Assembly (NCBI RefSeq): GCF_009696675.1
Contig: NZ_VULN01000002.1
Span: forward strand, 124,001 to 188,000
Direction of reading: 5' to 3'
Origin: Acidaminococcus fermentans
Lineage (GTDB): Bacteria > Bacillota > Negativicutes > Acidaminococcales > Acidaminococcaceae
Length of the DNA: 64,000 nucleotides
Shown here: piece by piece, positions 42,178 through 50,811 of the stretch
Layout of the letters: each line of letters opens with the position of its first letter
Position numbering within the stretch: the stretch's first letter is position 1
The notes under the pieces: generated by a model
Database searches by the model: none
The model's input: only the letters and a program-made list of their open reading frames with translations
Told to the model about the DNA's origin: nothing
Translations under genes and position numbers: made by a program

Positions 42178-43293
42178 ATGAATGCCTGGCAGCTTTTCTG
42201 TCAGCAGGTCCGGTTCATCTGCCGGAAGGAACTGCTGGCCATCTGGAAGGACAAGGCCTTCCGCTACGTGCTGGTGATCCCTACCCTGGTATTGGGGGTG
42301 GTCTTTGGCTACACCGCTACGTTCAACGTGGAAAATGTTTCCTATGCGGTATTGGACCAGAGCCATTCGGAAGCATCCACCTCTTTGCTGGCCACCCTGG
42401 ACGGCACCCATTTCTTTTATCGGGTGGCGGATCTGCAGAATTCTTCTCAGATCCAGGGACCCATCGACCGGGAGGAAGCCATGGTGGTGCTGGCCATTCC
42501 CTCTGATTTTGAAGAGAAACTGGCCCAGGGAGAAAAAGCCCCCCTCCAGGTAATCACCGATGGCCGGAATACCATGACCGCCAGTCTGGCTTCCGCCTAC
42601 ACCTCCCGGGTGGTCCAGCAGTGGCTGGAAGCCCGGACCGGCCAGAAACCGCCCCTTTCCGTGGAAACCCGGACCTGGTTCAACCCCAACCAGCTGACCC
42701 TGTGGTATTTTGCTCCCGGGATCCTGGGGCTCATGAGCTTTTCCCAGGTGATACTCCTGGCCGGGATGTCCGTGGCCCGGGAACGGGAGGAAGGGACCTT
42801 CGAACAGCTGCTGGTGACTCCGGCTTCCCCTCTGGTGCTGCTGATCGGGAAGGCCTTCCCTCCGGTGCTGGTGGGGCTGATGCAGGGGACCCTGCTCTTG
42901 CTGCTGGATCTGTTCTGGTTCCAGGTGCCTTTTGAAGGATCCTACCTGACCCTGTACCTGGTGCTGCTGGTCTATTTCCTCAGTTCCACCGGCATCGGGC
43001 TGAGTATTTCTTCCGTGTGCAGCTCCATGCAGCAGGTCCAGGTGTACACCTATGTGTATCTGATCCCCAATGCCCTTTTGAGCGGGGTGGCTACCCCGGT
43101 GCGGAACATGCCCCAGTTCCTCCAGATTCTCACCTACGGGGATCCTCTCCGGTTTGCCCTGGATGCCATCCGCCGGATTTATTTTGAAGGAGCCGGCCTT
43201 GGCACCATTGCCCCGGATCTGTTGCCCATGGCCATAGTGGCCGTCCTGACCCTCTGGCTGGCAGCGGTTTTATTCCGGAAGAATTTGGGGTAG
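42178..43293 (+). CDS. ABC-2 type permease (YbhR-like)
   Basis: A 371-residue ABC-2 permease paralogous to the preceding one. The N-terminal helix is YVLVIPTLVLGVVFGYTATFNVEN; the signature region is LLAGMSVAREREEGTFEQLLVTPASPLVLLIGKA. It begins at the base after the upstream stop codon. It is the last gene of the five-gene exporter operon. Confidence 0.92.
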   Translation: MNAWQLFCQQVRFICRKELLAIWKDKAFRYVLVIPTLVLGVVFGYTATFNVENVSYAVLDQSHSEASTSLLATLDGTHFFYRVADLQNSSQIQGPIDREEAMVVLAIPSDFEEKLAQGEKAPLQVITDGRNTMTASLASAYTSRVVQQWLEARTGQKPPLSVETRTWFNPNQLTLWYFAPGILGLMSFSQVILLAGMSVAREREEGTFEQLLVTPASPLVLLIGKAFPPVLVGLMQGTLLLLLDLFWFQVPFEGSYLTLYLVLLVYFLSSTGIGLSISSVCSSMQQVQVYTYVYLIPNALLSGVATPVRNMPQFLQILTYGDPLRFALDAIRRIYFEGAGLGTIAPDLLPMAIVAVLTLWLAAVLFRKNLG

Positions 43294-43330
43294 AATAAGG
43301 GAAGAGTCGAATACGAAAGGAGCCATGCCC

Positions 43331-44446
43331 ATGAATGACGTGCTGCGCAAAATGGTGGAGGACTATATCCACAACCGGATGCCGGAATACCTCCAGACCC
43401 TGTATGATGTGATCACCATCCCTTCTCCCACAGGAGAAGAGGACAGGAAGGCCCAGTGGATCCTGGAACAATTGGAAGCCATGGGGGCGGAAGGCGCATA
43501 CCGGGATGAAGCCGGCAATGTGATCTATCCCCACTGCATTGAAGGAGTGGACAAGTTCCCTTTGTACACTGCCCATATGGATACGGTGTTTGCGGGAGTG
43601 GACAAGATCACTCCGGACATCGACGGCCACATCCTGAAGGCCCCTTCCTGCGGGGACAACAGTTCTGACGTGGCTGCCCTGCTGTTCCTGATCCGGATGA
43701 TGCTGACACTGAAGCTCCGGACGCCGGCGGTGTTCGCCTTCAATGTGGGCGAAGAAGGGCTGGGGAACCTGAAAGGGAGCCGGGCCCTTACTGATGCCTT
43801 CGGAGACCGGCTCAGCTATTTCATGGCCGTGGACGGGAACAGCGACCGGTTCGTGAACCTGGCCGTAGGGTCCCGGCGGTACGCGGTCCATGTGGTCACG
43901 GCCGGGGGCCACAGCTATGCGGCTTTCGGGGCAGCCAACGCCATCAACGAAGCCGCGGGAATCATCCGGGATTTCTACAGCCTCCAGGTGCCCAAAGATC
44001 CCCGGACCACCTACAATGTGGGGACCATCCAGGGAGGCACCACCATCAACTCTATTGCTGCGGAAGTGGAATTCACCGTGGACCTGCGGTCCGTATCCCA
44101 TTCCGAACTGGAAAAGCTGGATGCCGCCTTCCAGGCCATCCTGAAGGCCCACACCACGGACAAGGTAAAGGTGGAGACCCTGCTTCTGGGAGAGCGGCCC
44201 TGCAGCGAAGGGGTGCAGCACCATGAAATCCATGACCGGATCACCGCCATCCGGAAACGGGAAGGCCTGAAAACGGTGTTCAGTGCCAGCAGTACTGATG
44301 CCAACATTCCTCTCAGTCGGAACATCCCGGCCATCGCCTTCGGCATCAGCCTGGGCAAAGGGGCCCACACCCTCCAGGAAGAACTGGACATGACCAGCCT
44401 GGAACCGGGCCTGAAGCAGCTGGCGGCGTTTATTTGGGAGATGTAA
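43331..44446 (+). CDS. M20-family metallopeptidase (PepT-like)
   Basis: A 371-residue zinc peptidase. Metal motifs are YTAHMDTVF (~80), SCGDNSSDVAALL (~107), GEEGLGNLKGSRAL (~140) and the C-terminal KGAHTLQEELD with its His. The residue before the second metal position reads GDNSSD rather than the usual GADDK-type motif, so substrate class is uncertain. ATG at 43331 is 8 bases after AAGGAG; the ATG at 43325 is too close. It likely trims di- or tripeptides in the cytoplasm. Confidence 0.82.
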   Translation: MNDVLRKMVEDYIHNRMPEYLQTLYDVITIPSPTGEEDRKAQWILEQLEAMGAEGAYRDEAGNVIYPHCIEGVDKFPLYTAHMDTVFAGVDKITPDIDGHILKAPSCGDNSSDVAALLFLIRMMLTLKLRTPAVFAFNVGEEGLGNLKGSRALTDAFGDRLSYFMAVDGNSDRFVNLAVGSRRYAVHVVTAGGHSYAAFGAANAINEAAGIIRDFYSLQVPKDPRTTYNVGTIQGGTTINSIAAEVEFTVDLRSVSHSELEKLDAAFQAILKAHTTDKVKVETLLLGERPCSEGVQHHEIHDRITAIRKREGLKTVFSASSTDANIPLSRNIPAIAFGISLGKGAHTLQEELDMTSLEPGLKQLAAFIWEM

Positions 44447-44461
44447 GAGCTGCTGACAGGG

Positions 44462-44494
44462 AAAGGGGCTGTTGCGCACGCAACAGCCCCCTTT
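44462..44494 (+). terminator. Terminator, GGCTGTTGC family
   Basis: AAAGGGGCTGTTGCG and CGCAACAGCCCCCTTT form a near-perfect stem. Confidence 0.8.
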
Positions 44495-44590
44495 CCTATT
44501 CCCAATTTTCTGCGTATAATAAGAATCATAAAGAAAACTGCGGGAAACCGGGAGTTGGGGATGGTTTCCTTATACGGAAGGGGAATGGTT

Positions 44591-45358
44591 ATGTCCAAGA
44601 AATGCAAACAGTGCGGCTGCGAACTGGCGGACGATGCCCTGTTCTGCGTCCAGTGCGGCGCCAAACAGGATCCGGTGGTGAAATGCCCCAAATGCGGTCA
44701 TATGAACCCGGCGGCCAATGATTTCTGCACCGAATGCGGTACCCGGCTGAAGGAAACAAAGCCGGAGGAAAAGGGTGCCGGAGATGAAAAGCCGGCTGAA
44801 TCCGTACAGCCAGCTCAGGAAGAAACTTCCAAAGTAGTGGTGGCGGAACCGGTTTCCGGCGGCCAGGGAGGCGGCGGGAACCAGGGCTTCCAGAACTTCC
44901 GGATGCCTCCGGAGGGTAACGGAAAGAAAAAGAAGATCCTGGCCATCATCGGGGTACTTGTGGTGGTCCTGGGACTGTTCTTCGTCTTTGGGGGCGGCAG
45001 CAAACCCATCCAGGTGAAATCCGGTGAAATCGTGGATGACTATATCCGGGACCAGAGTTCCGGAGATAAAAAATACAAGGACAAGACCGTCCAGGTTTCC
45101 GGTAAGGTAAAATGGAAGGGGCAGTTCAACAATTCCCAGAATTACAGCATTACCCTGGAAAGCCGGAAAAACGGCGGCAAGACCTATCAGGTGCTGGTGG
45201 ATGTGCCGGCCAAACGGGCCAGCATCGTCAATGATCTGAAAATCGGGGATTTCGTCAATGTGAAGGGGAAATGCGTGGGTATCGTGAAACAGAAGAGTCC
45301 CACCCTGATCAGTGTCCAGATCAAATCCACCAAGATCAATGACCAGGATGCGGACTGA
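44591..45358 (+). CDS. Double zinc-ribbon membrane protein with OB-fold (tRNA_anti-like) domain
   Basis: A 255-residue protein. Two zinc ribbons lie at residues ~5-25 (CKQCGCELADDALFCVQCG) and ~33-52 (CPKCGHMNPAANDFCTECG), followed by an acidic linker, one membrane helix (ILAIIGVLVVVLGLFFVF, ~118-135) and a C-terminal domain (VDDYIRDQSSGDKKYKDKTV through LKIGDFVNVKGKCVGI) resembling the tRNA_anti-like OB fold. ATG at 44591 is best placed relative to AAGGGG; in-frame ATGs at 44561 and 44585 are alternatives. A TATAAT box is at 44515-44520. The next gene also has a zinc ribbon plus a membrane helix, and an L,D-transpeptidase follows, hinting at an envelope role. Confidence 0.75.
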   Translation: MSKKCKQCGCELADDALFCVQCGAKQDPVVKCPKCGHMNPAANDFCTECGTRLKETKPEEKGAGDEKPAESVQPAQEETSKVVVAEPVSGGQGGGGNQGFQNFRMPPEGNGKKKKILAIIGVLVVVLGLFFVFGGGSKPIQVKSGEIVDDYIRDQSSGDKKYKDKTVQVSGKVKWKGQFNNSQNYSITLESRKNGGKTYQVLVDVPAKRASIVNDLKIGDFVNVKGKCVGIVKQKSPTLISVQIKSTKINDQDAD

Positions 45359-45377
45359 GGGGCAGGAGGCGTAACCC

Positions 45378-45977
45378 ATGGCGAAATTTTGTGCCCATTG
45401 CGGGAATCAGCTGACGGAAGAGGAAAAATTTTGTCCGGTCTGCGGCACGCCGGTGGAGCAGTCGGCGGCCCCGGCTCAGCCGGACCAGCAGGAAAAGGGA
45501 GCAACCCAGCCGGCACCCCAGCCCCAGAAGGCTTCCTTTGAGACTTTCCAGCCCCGGGAAGATCTGCCCCACAAAAGCGGCCGGGGCAAATGGATTGCCC
45601 TGGTGATCCTCCTGATGCTGGCGGCGGCCGGGGCAGGAATCTTCTTTGCCAGGCAGAAGGATGCCGGGTCCGATACCAAACCGGCGGTGACCCAGGAAGA
45701 AAAGAAACCGGGAACTTCGGCTCCCAAGACCCAGCCCAAGGCGGAAGGGGCTGACCAGAAAGCCGCGGACGGGAAAAAGACGGACAAATCCTTCGGAAAG
45801 ATCACCGGTACCGACGTGCGTCTCCGGGCGGGTGCCGGAACCAATACGGATATTGTGGACTATTTCGATGAAGGAGAAAAGGTGGAGATCACCGGACGGA
45901 AGGACAACTGGTACCGGGTGAAACGGGACAACGGCCAGACCGGGTACGTTTCGGTCCAGTTCTGCCGGCGTTTGTAA
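45378..45977 (+). CDS. Zinc-ribbon membrane protein with bacterial SH3 domain
   Basis: A 199-residue protein: N-terminal zinc ribbon CAHCGNQLTEEEKFCPVCG (5-23), a proline/glutamine-rich linker, one membrane helix (WIALVILLMLAAAGAGIFFA, ~75-94), a second linker, and a C-terminal SH3_3 domain (GTDVRLRAGAGTNTDIVDYFDEGEKVEITG to GQTGYVSVQFCRRL). The SH3 domain probably contacts peptidoglycan outside the membrane while the ribbon stays in the cytoplasm. It lies 19 bp after the previous zinc-ribbon gene. Confidence 0.82.
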   Translation: MAKFCAHCGNQLTEEEKFCPVCGTPVEQSAAPAQPDQQEKGATQPAPQPQKASFETFQPREDLPHKSGRGKWIALVILLMLAAAGAGIFFARQKDAGSDTKPAVTQEEKKPGTSAPKTQPKAEGADQKAADGKKTDKSFGKITGTDVRLRAGAGTNTDIVDYFDEGEKVEITGRKDNWYRVKRDNGQTGYVSVQFCRRL

Positions 45978-46001
45978 CCGGCTTCCGGAAAGGAGGGGAC
46001 C

Positions 46002-46619
46002 ATGGGAAAATATCATGACGCGTACCAAAAACGGAGATGGAAGGGACCGGCCTGGGGCGTCTTTTTCATCCTGGTCCTGCTGCTGGCAGCGGGGTTCGCC
46101 ATCAAAGGCTGCCGGGGCGGACAGCCGGCGGAAGAAGCAGAGGAAACTCCGGCGGCACCGGCTGTTACCGGGGATGTGCGCCAGACCCCGGAACCCCATG
46201 ACTACTCCATCCTGGTCAAAAAAGGAGAATTCACCCTGTTCCTTCTGGACCACGGGGAACCGGTGGCCCAATGGCCGGTGGCCCTGGGGAAGAATCCCGG
46301 GCAGAAGCAGGTGAGCGGGGACATGAAGACCCCGGAGGGAACCTTCCCGGTGGATGAAATCATCGATGCCTCCAACTGGTCCCATGATTTCCACGACGGC
46401 AAAGGGGTGATCCAGCACGCCTACGGGCCCTGGTTCATCAGCCTGGACACCCGGAGCCTGAGCCAGGGAAAATGGGACGGCATCGGCATCCATGGCACCC
46501 ACGACCCGGCCTCCATCGGCACCCGGGCCTCCGAAGGCTGCATCCGGATGAACAATGAAGATCTGGAAAAGCTGAAGGCCTGTGTGAAAGTGGGGACCAA
46601 GGTGACGGTGGAAGAGTAA
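46002..46619 (+). CDS. L,D-transpeptidase (YkuD family)
   Basis: A 205-residue membrane-anchored enzyme. One N-terminal helix (WGVFFILVLLLAAGFAI) is followed by a linker and a YkuD domain from about residue 68. The catalytic motif is IHGTHDPASIGTRASEGCIRM with His164, Ser177, Cys180 and Arg182. It forms 3-3 cross-links or attaches proteins to peptidoglycan. The start follows AAAGGAGGGG. It is 24 bp after the SH3 gene, consistent with a cell-wall operon. Confidence 0.92.
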   Translation: MGKYHDAYQKRRWKGPAWGVFFILVLLLAAGFAIKGCRGGQPAEEAEETPAAPAVTGDVRQTPEPHDYSILVKKGEFTLFLLDHGEPVAQWPVALGKNPGQKQVSGDMKTPEGTFPVDEIIDASNWSHDFHDGKGVIQHAYGPWFISLDTRSLSQGKWDGIGIHGTHDPASIGTRASEGCIRMNNEDLEKLKACVKVGTKVTVEE

Positions 46620-47165
46620 AAGGCTGTCAGCGGCCGTTGGATGTCAGAATCCAATGATTCATTGCGGTGCCGTAGGGGCTCCACGCCGGGGAGCCCGCAG
46701 CTGGTACGGGCTGGCAGTCGATGGTCACTAGCCTCTAGCCAATGGAAGAAACCCGCCGGGCGGGTTCCTGGGAATATAGAAAACCGCAGGCCGGGAAGGG
46801 CGGGCCTTTGGCACGCCCCTACGCCGTTGGAATCGAATGTTGGATACCAACGGTCCCAGAAACGGATTTTTCGGAAACCCCGTTTCTCTGATTTTCCGTT
46901 GGTCCTTGACCCCAACGTTGTAAGGGCTCGCCGGGGCGAGCCCATCCCGGCCGCCCAGGGGGTCAATACGTTCAAAGGCAGATGCCTGGCATCTGGCATC
47001 CTTTTGCGGTGAACCGGCGTGGACGGGCGGCTTTGTCGACATTTTGCTTGCAAAAGCCTTGAACCGCCCCTACGGACTATCATCGGGGATGTGACAGGTG
47101 CCATAGGTGCGGACCAAGGGTTGCGCAGCGATTCCGCCCGGTTAGTCCGCTTGAAAGGGAGAGAA
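46620..47165. repeat. Non-coding region packed with palindromic GTAGGGGC-type repeats
   Basis: No convincing gene is present in these 546 bases. A 28-bp block at 46671-46698 (GTAGGGGC through GGAGCCCGC) recurs exactly at 57078-57105. Perfect palindromes include AACCCGCCGGGCGGGTT (46750-46766), GGGCTCGCCGGGGCGAGCCC (46924-46943) and CAGATGCCTGGCATCTG (46979-46995). GCCCCTAC ends of opposite orientation occur near 46816 and 47069. A 123-codon open frame at 46641-47012 runs through these repeats and is not credible. Confidence 0.7.
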
Positions 47166-47480
47166 ATGGAAAATGACGGTGATTGGGGTGAACTGAACTT
47201 CCATGATGGGGAAATCCTGTCCGTCAATTTGGAGTACGGGAACAAACGGGCCAATTTGGTGATCCAACTGGCCAATCCTCATACCAGGGTGGCAGTAGAA
47301 GCCCAAGGACTGTATGCTTTTCTCATGAGCTGCCGGGAACCTTGGGGAAGAGGAACCTATATTTTCAGTGTAACCACCAAACGGCAAAACGATAAAATCA
47401 AAATGGATATCCTGTTCAATTCAGGAGACCATATGGTCATTGGCTGCAAAAACTTAAAAGCCACTGCCCGTACCGACTGA
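47166..47480 (+). CDS. Hypothetical protein, 104 residues
   Basis: A small protein starting MENDGDWGELNFHDGEIL, with AAAGGGAGAG just upstream of ATG 47166. The frame stays open upstream but lies in repeat DNA without another ribosome site. The phrase NFHDGEILSVNLEY faintly recalls small immunity-like families with FHD-x-EI motifs, but I cannot assign it. Base composition is more AT-rich than its neighbours. It precedes another small AT-rich gene. Confidence 0.55.
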   Translation: MENDGDWGELNFHDGEILSVNLEYGNKRANLVIQLANPHTRVAVEAQGLYAFLMSCREPWGRGTYIFSVTTKRQNDKIKMDILFNSGDHMVIGCKNLKATARTD

Positions 47481-47512
47481 TTCAGTAAAAGTTCCAGAAA
47501 GGCAGATAAACC

Positions 47513-47863
47513 ATGATCATGAGCATTTTTTTCCTTCTGGGGGCTTTCCGGACGTTTTACTATGTCATATGGGAGGCTGCAGAGAGAAAAACAGCAACAG
47601 CCTGGCGGGTGATGTTTGGGCTGTTGGGGCTGGCTGAACTGCTTCTGGCTTTTTATCTTTCACCGTTTTCTGCTGTTTTAAGAAATCTGGAAGAGCTGGA
47701 AACCGTTTATCATTATCTCATTCGGGCAGTCGTTGTTATTTTTTTGATTTTGGGCTGGACCGAAAGCAAAAATCTGGAAAGCAAGACCCAAAGGAAAGTG
47801 AAATCGTATATGCTGCGGGTTTATATTGCTTTGCTCATATACTTGGCCTTGAAATATTTGTGA
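47513..47863 (+). CDS. Hypothetical membrane protein, 116 residues
   Basis: It has three probable membrane helices (FFLLGAFRTFYYVIWEA, VMFGLLGLAELLLAFYL, YHYLIRAVVVIFLILGW) and a short C-terminal one. No family is recognised. The sequence is clearly more AT-rich than surrounding genes, and with the previous small gene it may be a horizontally acquired pair. MIM at the start leaves two possible ATGs (47513, 47519). Confidence 0.5.
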   Translation: MIMSIFFLLGAFRTFYYVIWEAAERKTATAWRVMFGLLGLAELLLAFYLSPFSAVLRNLEELETVYHYLIRAVVVIFLILGWTESKNLESKTQRKVKSYMLRVYIALLIYLALKYL

Positions 47864-47880
47864 GGGTCTTGTTATTCAGA

Positions 47881-47953
47881 GAAAACTGCCAAGGCAGTTT
47901 TCTTCCATCGGCCGTTGACCGTTGACCGGCCTGGCTGCTTCAGCGGCCAGGCC
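47881..47953 (+). terminator. Two hairpins before the GNAT gene
   Basis: GAAAACTGCC and GGCAGTTTTC (47881-47904) form a terminator-like hairpin. Then come TTGACC repeats and a GC-rich hairpin GGCCTGGC/GCCAGGCC (47928-47953) ending just before the next ribosome site. Confidence 0.55.
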
Positions 47954-47969
47954 TTGAAAGGAGAAATTC

Positions 47970-48260
47970 ATGGACACCATTCGTCTTGTAAAGGAACCGG
48001 AAAACTTCCGGGCGGCCCTGTATGACGGGGCCGTGGAAATCGGAAAATGCACCTATGGGGTGATCCGTCCCGGGGTTTGGACCCTGGAACACACCATTGT
48101 GGATCCCCAGTACGGAGGCCAGGGCCTGGCCGGGAAACTGGTCCGGGCGGTGGCGGACATGGCCCGGGAAGCCGGGGTGAAGATCATCCCCCAGTGTTCC
48201 TATGCCCGGGTCCAGTTCGACCGGAAACCGGAATTTGCAGATGTGTATGAAAAAGAGTAG
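47970..48260 (+). CDS. Small GNAT-family N-acetyltransferase (YjdJ-like)
   Basis: A 96-residue minimal GNAT protein of the N-acetyltransferase YjdJ type. The acetyl-CoA loop is DPQYGGQGLAGKLVRAV (~45-61), preceded by LEHTIV and followed by KIIPQCSYARVQF. Substrate is unknown; short GNATs of this type act on small molecules or proteins. Ribosome site AAAGGAG. Confidence 0.85.
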   Translation: MDTIRLVKEPENFRAALYDGAVEIGKCTYGVIRPGVWTLEHTIVDPQYGGQGLAGKLVRAVADMAREAGVKIIPQCSYARVQFDRKPEFADVYEKE

Positions 48261-48339
48261 AGTGTACAGAAACAAAAGTCCCAGAAACTGTTAAAAGAGA
48301 TACAGAAGTGAACAATTTAAACTTTTTCAGAAAAAATAT

Positions 48340-48368
48340 TTGACAAGCTGTTTCTCCAGTGCTACTAT
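48340..48368 (+). promoter_or_regulatory. Promoter of the trp operon
   Basis: A perfect TTGACA and TACTAT are separated by 17 bp, about 35 bp upstream of the T-box leader. Confidence 0.75.
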
Positions 48369-48403
48369 ACAACCATCAATTCAATAAGAACCAAAAACCT
48401 TTG

Positions 48404-48651
48404 AGGTGGAGATAACGCCAGAAAATGTGCGCACAGAGAGTCCGGGAAGCTGAGAGCCGGACCGTGGCAGTCTGACAAATGGACCACTGAGGGCGCGATG
48501 AAATCTTCGGAAAGTATCCCGCGACGCAGCACCGACGTTACCGGTGAGGAATGTGTTGGCATTCTGCTTGAGGTGTGGAGCTTTGGCTCCATTACAGGGT
48601 GGTACCGCAGGTTATGACACCTGTCCTTGTAGGAGGACAGGTGTTTTTTTA
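48404..48651 (+). ncRNA. T-box riboswitch, tryptophan-specific (TGG specifier)
   Basis: The leader shows CAGAGAGTCCGG and GCTGAGAGCCGG of stem I, the antiterminator T-box AGGGTGGTACCGCAG (48596-48610) and a terminator CACCTGTCC/GGACAGGTG with seven T's ending at 48651. The specifier is probably TGG at 48480-48482, six bases before GAG. Uncharged tRNA-Trp would allow transcription into trpE. A further hairpin lies between this terminator and trpE. Confidence 0.93.
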
Positions 48652-48680
48652 TTGCAGAGACAGTGACTTGCAGGAACAGG

Positions 48681-48716
48681 CATCCAGGTGGAATATCCAA
48701 CCTGGATGTCTTTTTC
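48681..48716 (+). terminator. Second intrinsic terminator-like hairpin between the T-box and trpE
   Basis: CATCCAGGT and ACCTGGATG form a perfect 9-bp stem around a 10-base loop, followed by TCTTTTTC. It comes after the T-box terminator and 25 bp before trpE. Confidence 0.6.
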
Positions 48717-48740
48717 TTTTATCAGTAAGGAGGAACAGTC

Positions 48741-50204
48741 ATGAAACAACAGAGTCTGGAAGAAAGCAAAGCCCTGGCCCAGGGATATGCGGCGGTGCCT
48801 GTGGTCCGGGAAATCCTGGCGGATACCGCCACTCCCATCGGCCTGGTGAGCCTGGTGCGGAAGGAAAGCAGCCGGTATTTCCTGTTGGAAAGCCTGGAAC
48901 AGAACGACCAGGCTGGCCGGTATTCCTTCATCGGCTTCGACCCTGTTGTCCGGCTCCGGGCCAAGGACCGGAACGCCCAGGTGGAATTTGCCGGCAGCCG
49001 GATCCCGGTAGATCCCAACCGGCCCCTGGAGGCCCTCCGGTCCATCCTGAAGGCCTACCGGGTCCCCAAAATCCCCGGGCTGCCTCCTTTTACCGGCGGG
49101 TTCGTAGGGTATTTCTCCTACGACTTTTTCCAGTACTGTGAACCCAGCCTCCATTTCGACCCGGCCAAGGCCACGGCCTTCCCGGATTTCGACCTGATGC
49201 TCTTCGACAAGGTGATCGCCTTCGACCGGGTGCTCCAGAAAATGTACCTGATCGTGAACATCAAGACCGATGACCTGGAAGGGAACTACGCCAAGGCCCA
49301 GAAGAACCTGGATGCCATGGAAGCCCTGGTCCGGCAGCCGGTGGCGCCGCCGGCCTTCACACCGGCTCATCTGGGGCCCATCACCAGCAATCAGGACAAA
49401 GCGACCTATGGAGAAAATGTGGAGAAGATCAAAGAACACATCCGGCAGGGGGATATTTTCCAGGCGGTGTATTCCCAGCGGTTCTCCGCTTCCTACGACC
49501 AGGATCTGTTCAACATGTACCGGATCCTCCGGACCACCAACCCTTCCCAGTACATGGTGCTGCTGAAGAACGACAATCTGGAAATCGCCGGTTCTTCTCC
49601 GGAAACCCTGATCAAGGTCCAGGACCGGGAAATCACCTCCATGCCCATTGCGGGCACCCGGCGGAGAGGCCGGACCGAAGAGGAGGACAAAGCCCTGGAA
49701 CGGGACATGCAGACGGACCCCAAGGAACTGGCGGAACACAATATGCTGGTGGACCTGGCCCGGAACGATGTGGGCAAGGTGGCGGAATTCGGGTCCGTAA
49801 AAGTCCATGATCATCTGCTGGTGAAAAAGTTCTCCCATGTGATGCACATGACCACCCGGGTCACCGGTACTCTGAAGGAAGGGAAGGATGCCATCGACAC
49901 CCTGTGTGCCGCCTTCCCGGCCGGGACCCTTTCCGGGGCTCCCAAAGTCCGGGCCTGTGAGATCCTGGATGGACTGGAACCGGAACGGCGGGGACCCTAC
50001 GGCGGGGGCATGGGATACCTGGATTTTGCCGGGAACATGGACATCTGCATTGTGATCCGCACCGCTGTGAAATACGGGGACACCGTTTCCTTCCAGACCG
50101 GCAGCGGTATTGTGGCCGACTCCAAGGTGGAGGACGAATTCATGGAAACCATCAACAAGGCAGCGGCCGTACGGCAGGCTTTGGAAGCAACCACGGAGGC
50201 GTAA
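48741..50204 (+). CDS. trpE: Anthranilate synthase component I
   Basis: A 487-residue chorismate-utilising enzyme. The N-terminal Trp feedback-site motif is LLESLEQNDQAGRYSFIG (~48-65). The catalytic domain includes IKEHIRQGDIFQAVYSQRF, PSQYMVLLKNDNLEIAGSSPETLIKV, ITSMPIAGTRRRG, AEHNMLVDLARNDVG and TLSGAPKVRACEIL, all canonical. It forms anthranilate from chorismate and glutamine-derived ammonia with TrpG. The ribosome site is AAGGAGG. First gene of the trp operon. Confidence 0.97.
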   Translation: MKQQSLEESKALAQGYAAVPVVREILADTATPIGLVSLVRKESSRYFLLESLEQNDQAGRYSFIGFDPVVRLRAKDRNAQVEFAGSRIPVDPNRPLEALRSILKAYRVPKIPGLPPFTGGFVGYFSYDFFQYCEPSLHFDPAKATAFPDFDLMLFDKVIAFDRVLQKMYLIVNIKTDDLEGNYAKAQKNLDAMEALVRQPVAPPAFTPAHLGPITSNQDKATYGENVEKIKEHIRQGDIFQAVYSQRFSASYDQDLFNMYRILRTTNPSQYMVLLKNDNLEIAGSSPETLIKVQDREITSMPIAGTRRRGRTEEEDKALERDMQTDPKELAEHNMLVDLARNDVGKVAEFGSVKVHDHLLVKKFSHVMHMTTRVTGTLKEGKDAIDTLCAAFPAGTLSGAPKVRACEILDGLEPERRGPYGGGMGYLDFAGNMDICIVIRTAVKYGDTVSFQTGSGIVADSKVEDEFMETINKAAAVRQALEATTEA

Positions 50205-50205
50205 C

Positions 50206-50811
50206 ATGGAACTGATCATCGACAACTACGACAGCTTTACCTACAATCTGTATCAATATATGGGCACCCTGAACCCGGACATCCAGGTGATCCGGAACGA
50301 TGCCATTACGGTGGAAGGGATCCGGAAGCTCCAGCCGGACCACCTGATCCTGTCTCCCGGGCCCGGCCGGCCCTGCGATGCAGGGGTCTGCGAACCGGCT
50401 CTCCGGGAACTGAAAGGGGAATTCCCCATCCTGGGGGTGTGCCTGGGCCATCAGGCCATCGGAGAAGTGTTCGGAGGCACCGTTACCTACGCCCGGCAGC
50501 TGATGCACGGGAAGCAGTCCACGGTGACCCTGGACCGGACTTCCCCCCTGTTCAAGGGCCTGCCGGAACAGATCCTGGTGGGGCGGTACCATTCCCTGGC
50601 CATCGACCCGGATAACCTGCCGGAAGTCCTGAAGGCAACGGCCACTACGGAAGACGGGGAAGTGATGGCGGTGGAACATCGGGACTATCCCATTTACGGA
50701 CTCCAGTTCCATCCGGAATCCATCCTGACCCCGGAAGGCATGACCATCATCCGGAATTTCCTGGATCTGAAAATCACCAAGCAGCAAGCAGGAGGCATAG
50801 ATCATGATTAA
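50206..50811 (+). CDS. trpG: Anthranilate synthase component II (glutamine amidotransferase)
   Basis: A 201-residue class I amidotransferase, not fused to TrpD. The nucleophile Cys is in [15 protein letters not shown] and the triad His/Glu in [14 protein letters not shown]; the start [19 protein letters not shown] is typical. ATG at 50206 lies one base after the trpE stop; a longer frame inside trpE is an artefact. The gene overlaps trpD by eight bases. Confidence 0.97.
   Translation: MELIIDNYDSFTYNLYQYMGTLNPDIQVIRNDAITVEGIRKLQPDHLILSPGPGRPCDAGVCEPALRELKGEFPILGVCLGHQAIGEVFGGTVTYARQLMHGKQSTVTLDRTSPLFKGLPEQILVGRYHSLAIDPDNLPEVLKATATTEDGEVMAVEHRDYPIYGLQFHPESILTPEGMTIIRNFLDLKITKQQAGGIDHD

Noticed and set aside
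46641-47012. A 123-codon plus-strand open frame
   Set aside because: It runs through palindromic repeats, is arginine/proline-rich, and has no ribosome site or family resemblance.
46620-47165. CRISPR array in the repeat-rich region
   Set aside because: The repeats are palindromic and irregularly spaced, without constant repeat-spacer units, and no cas genes are present.
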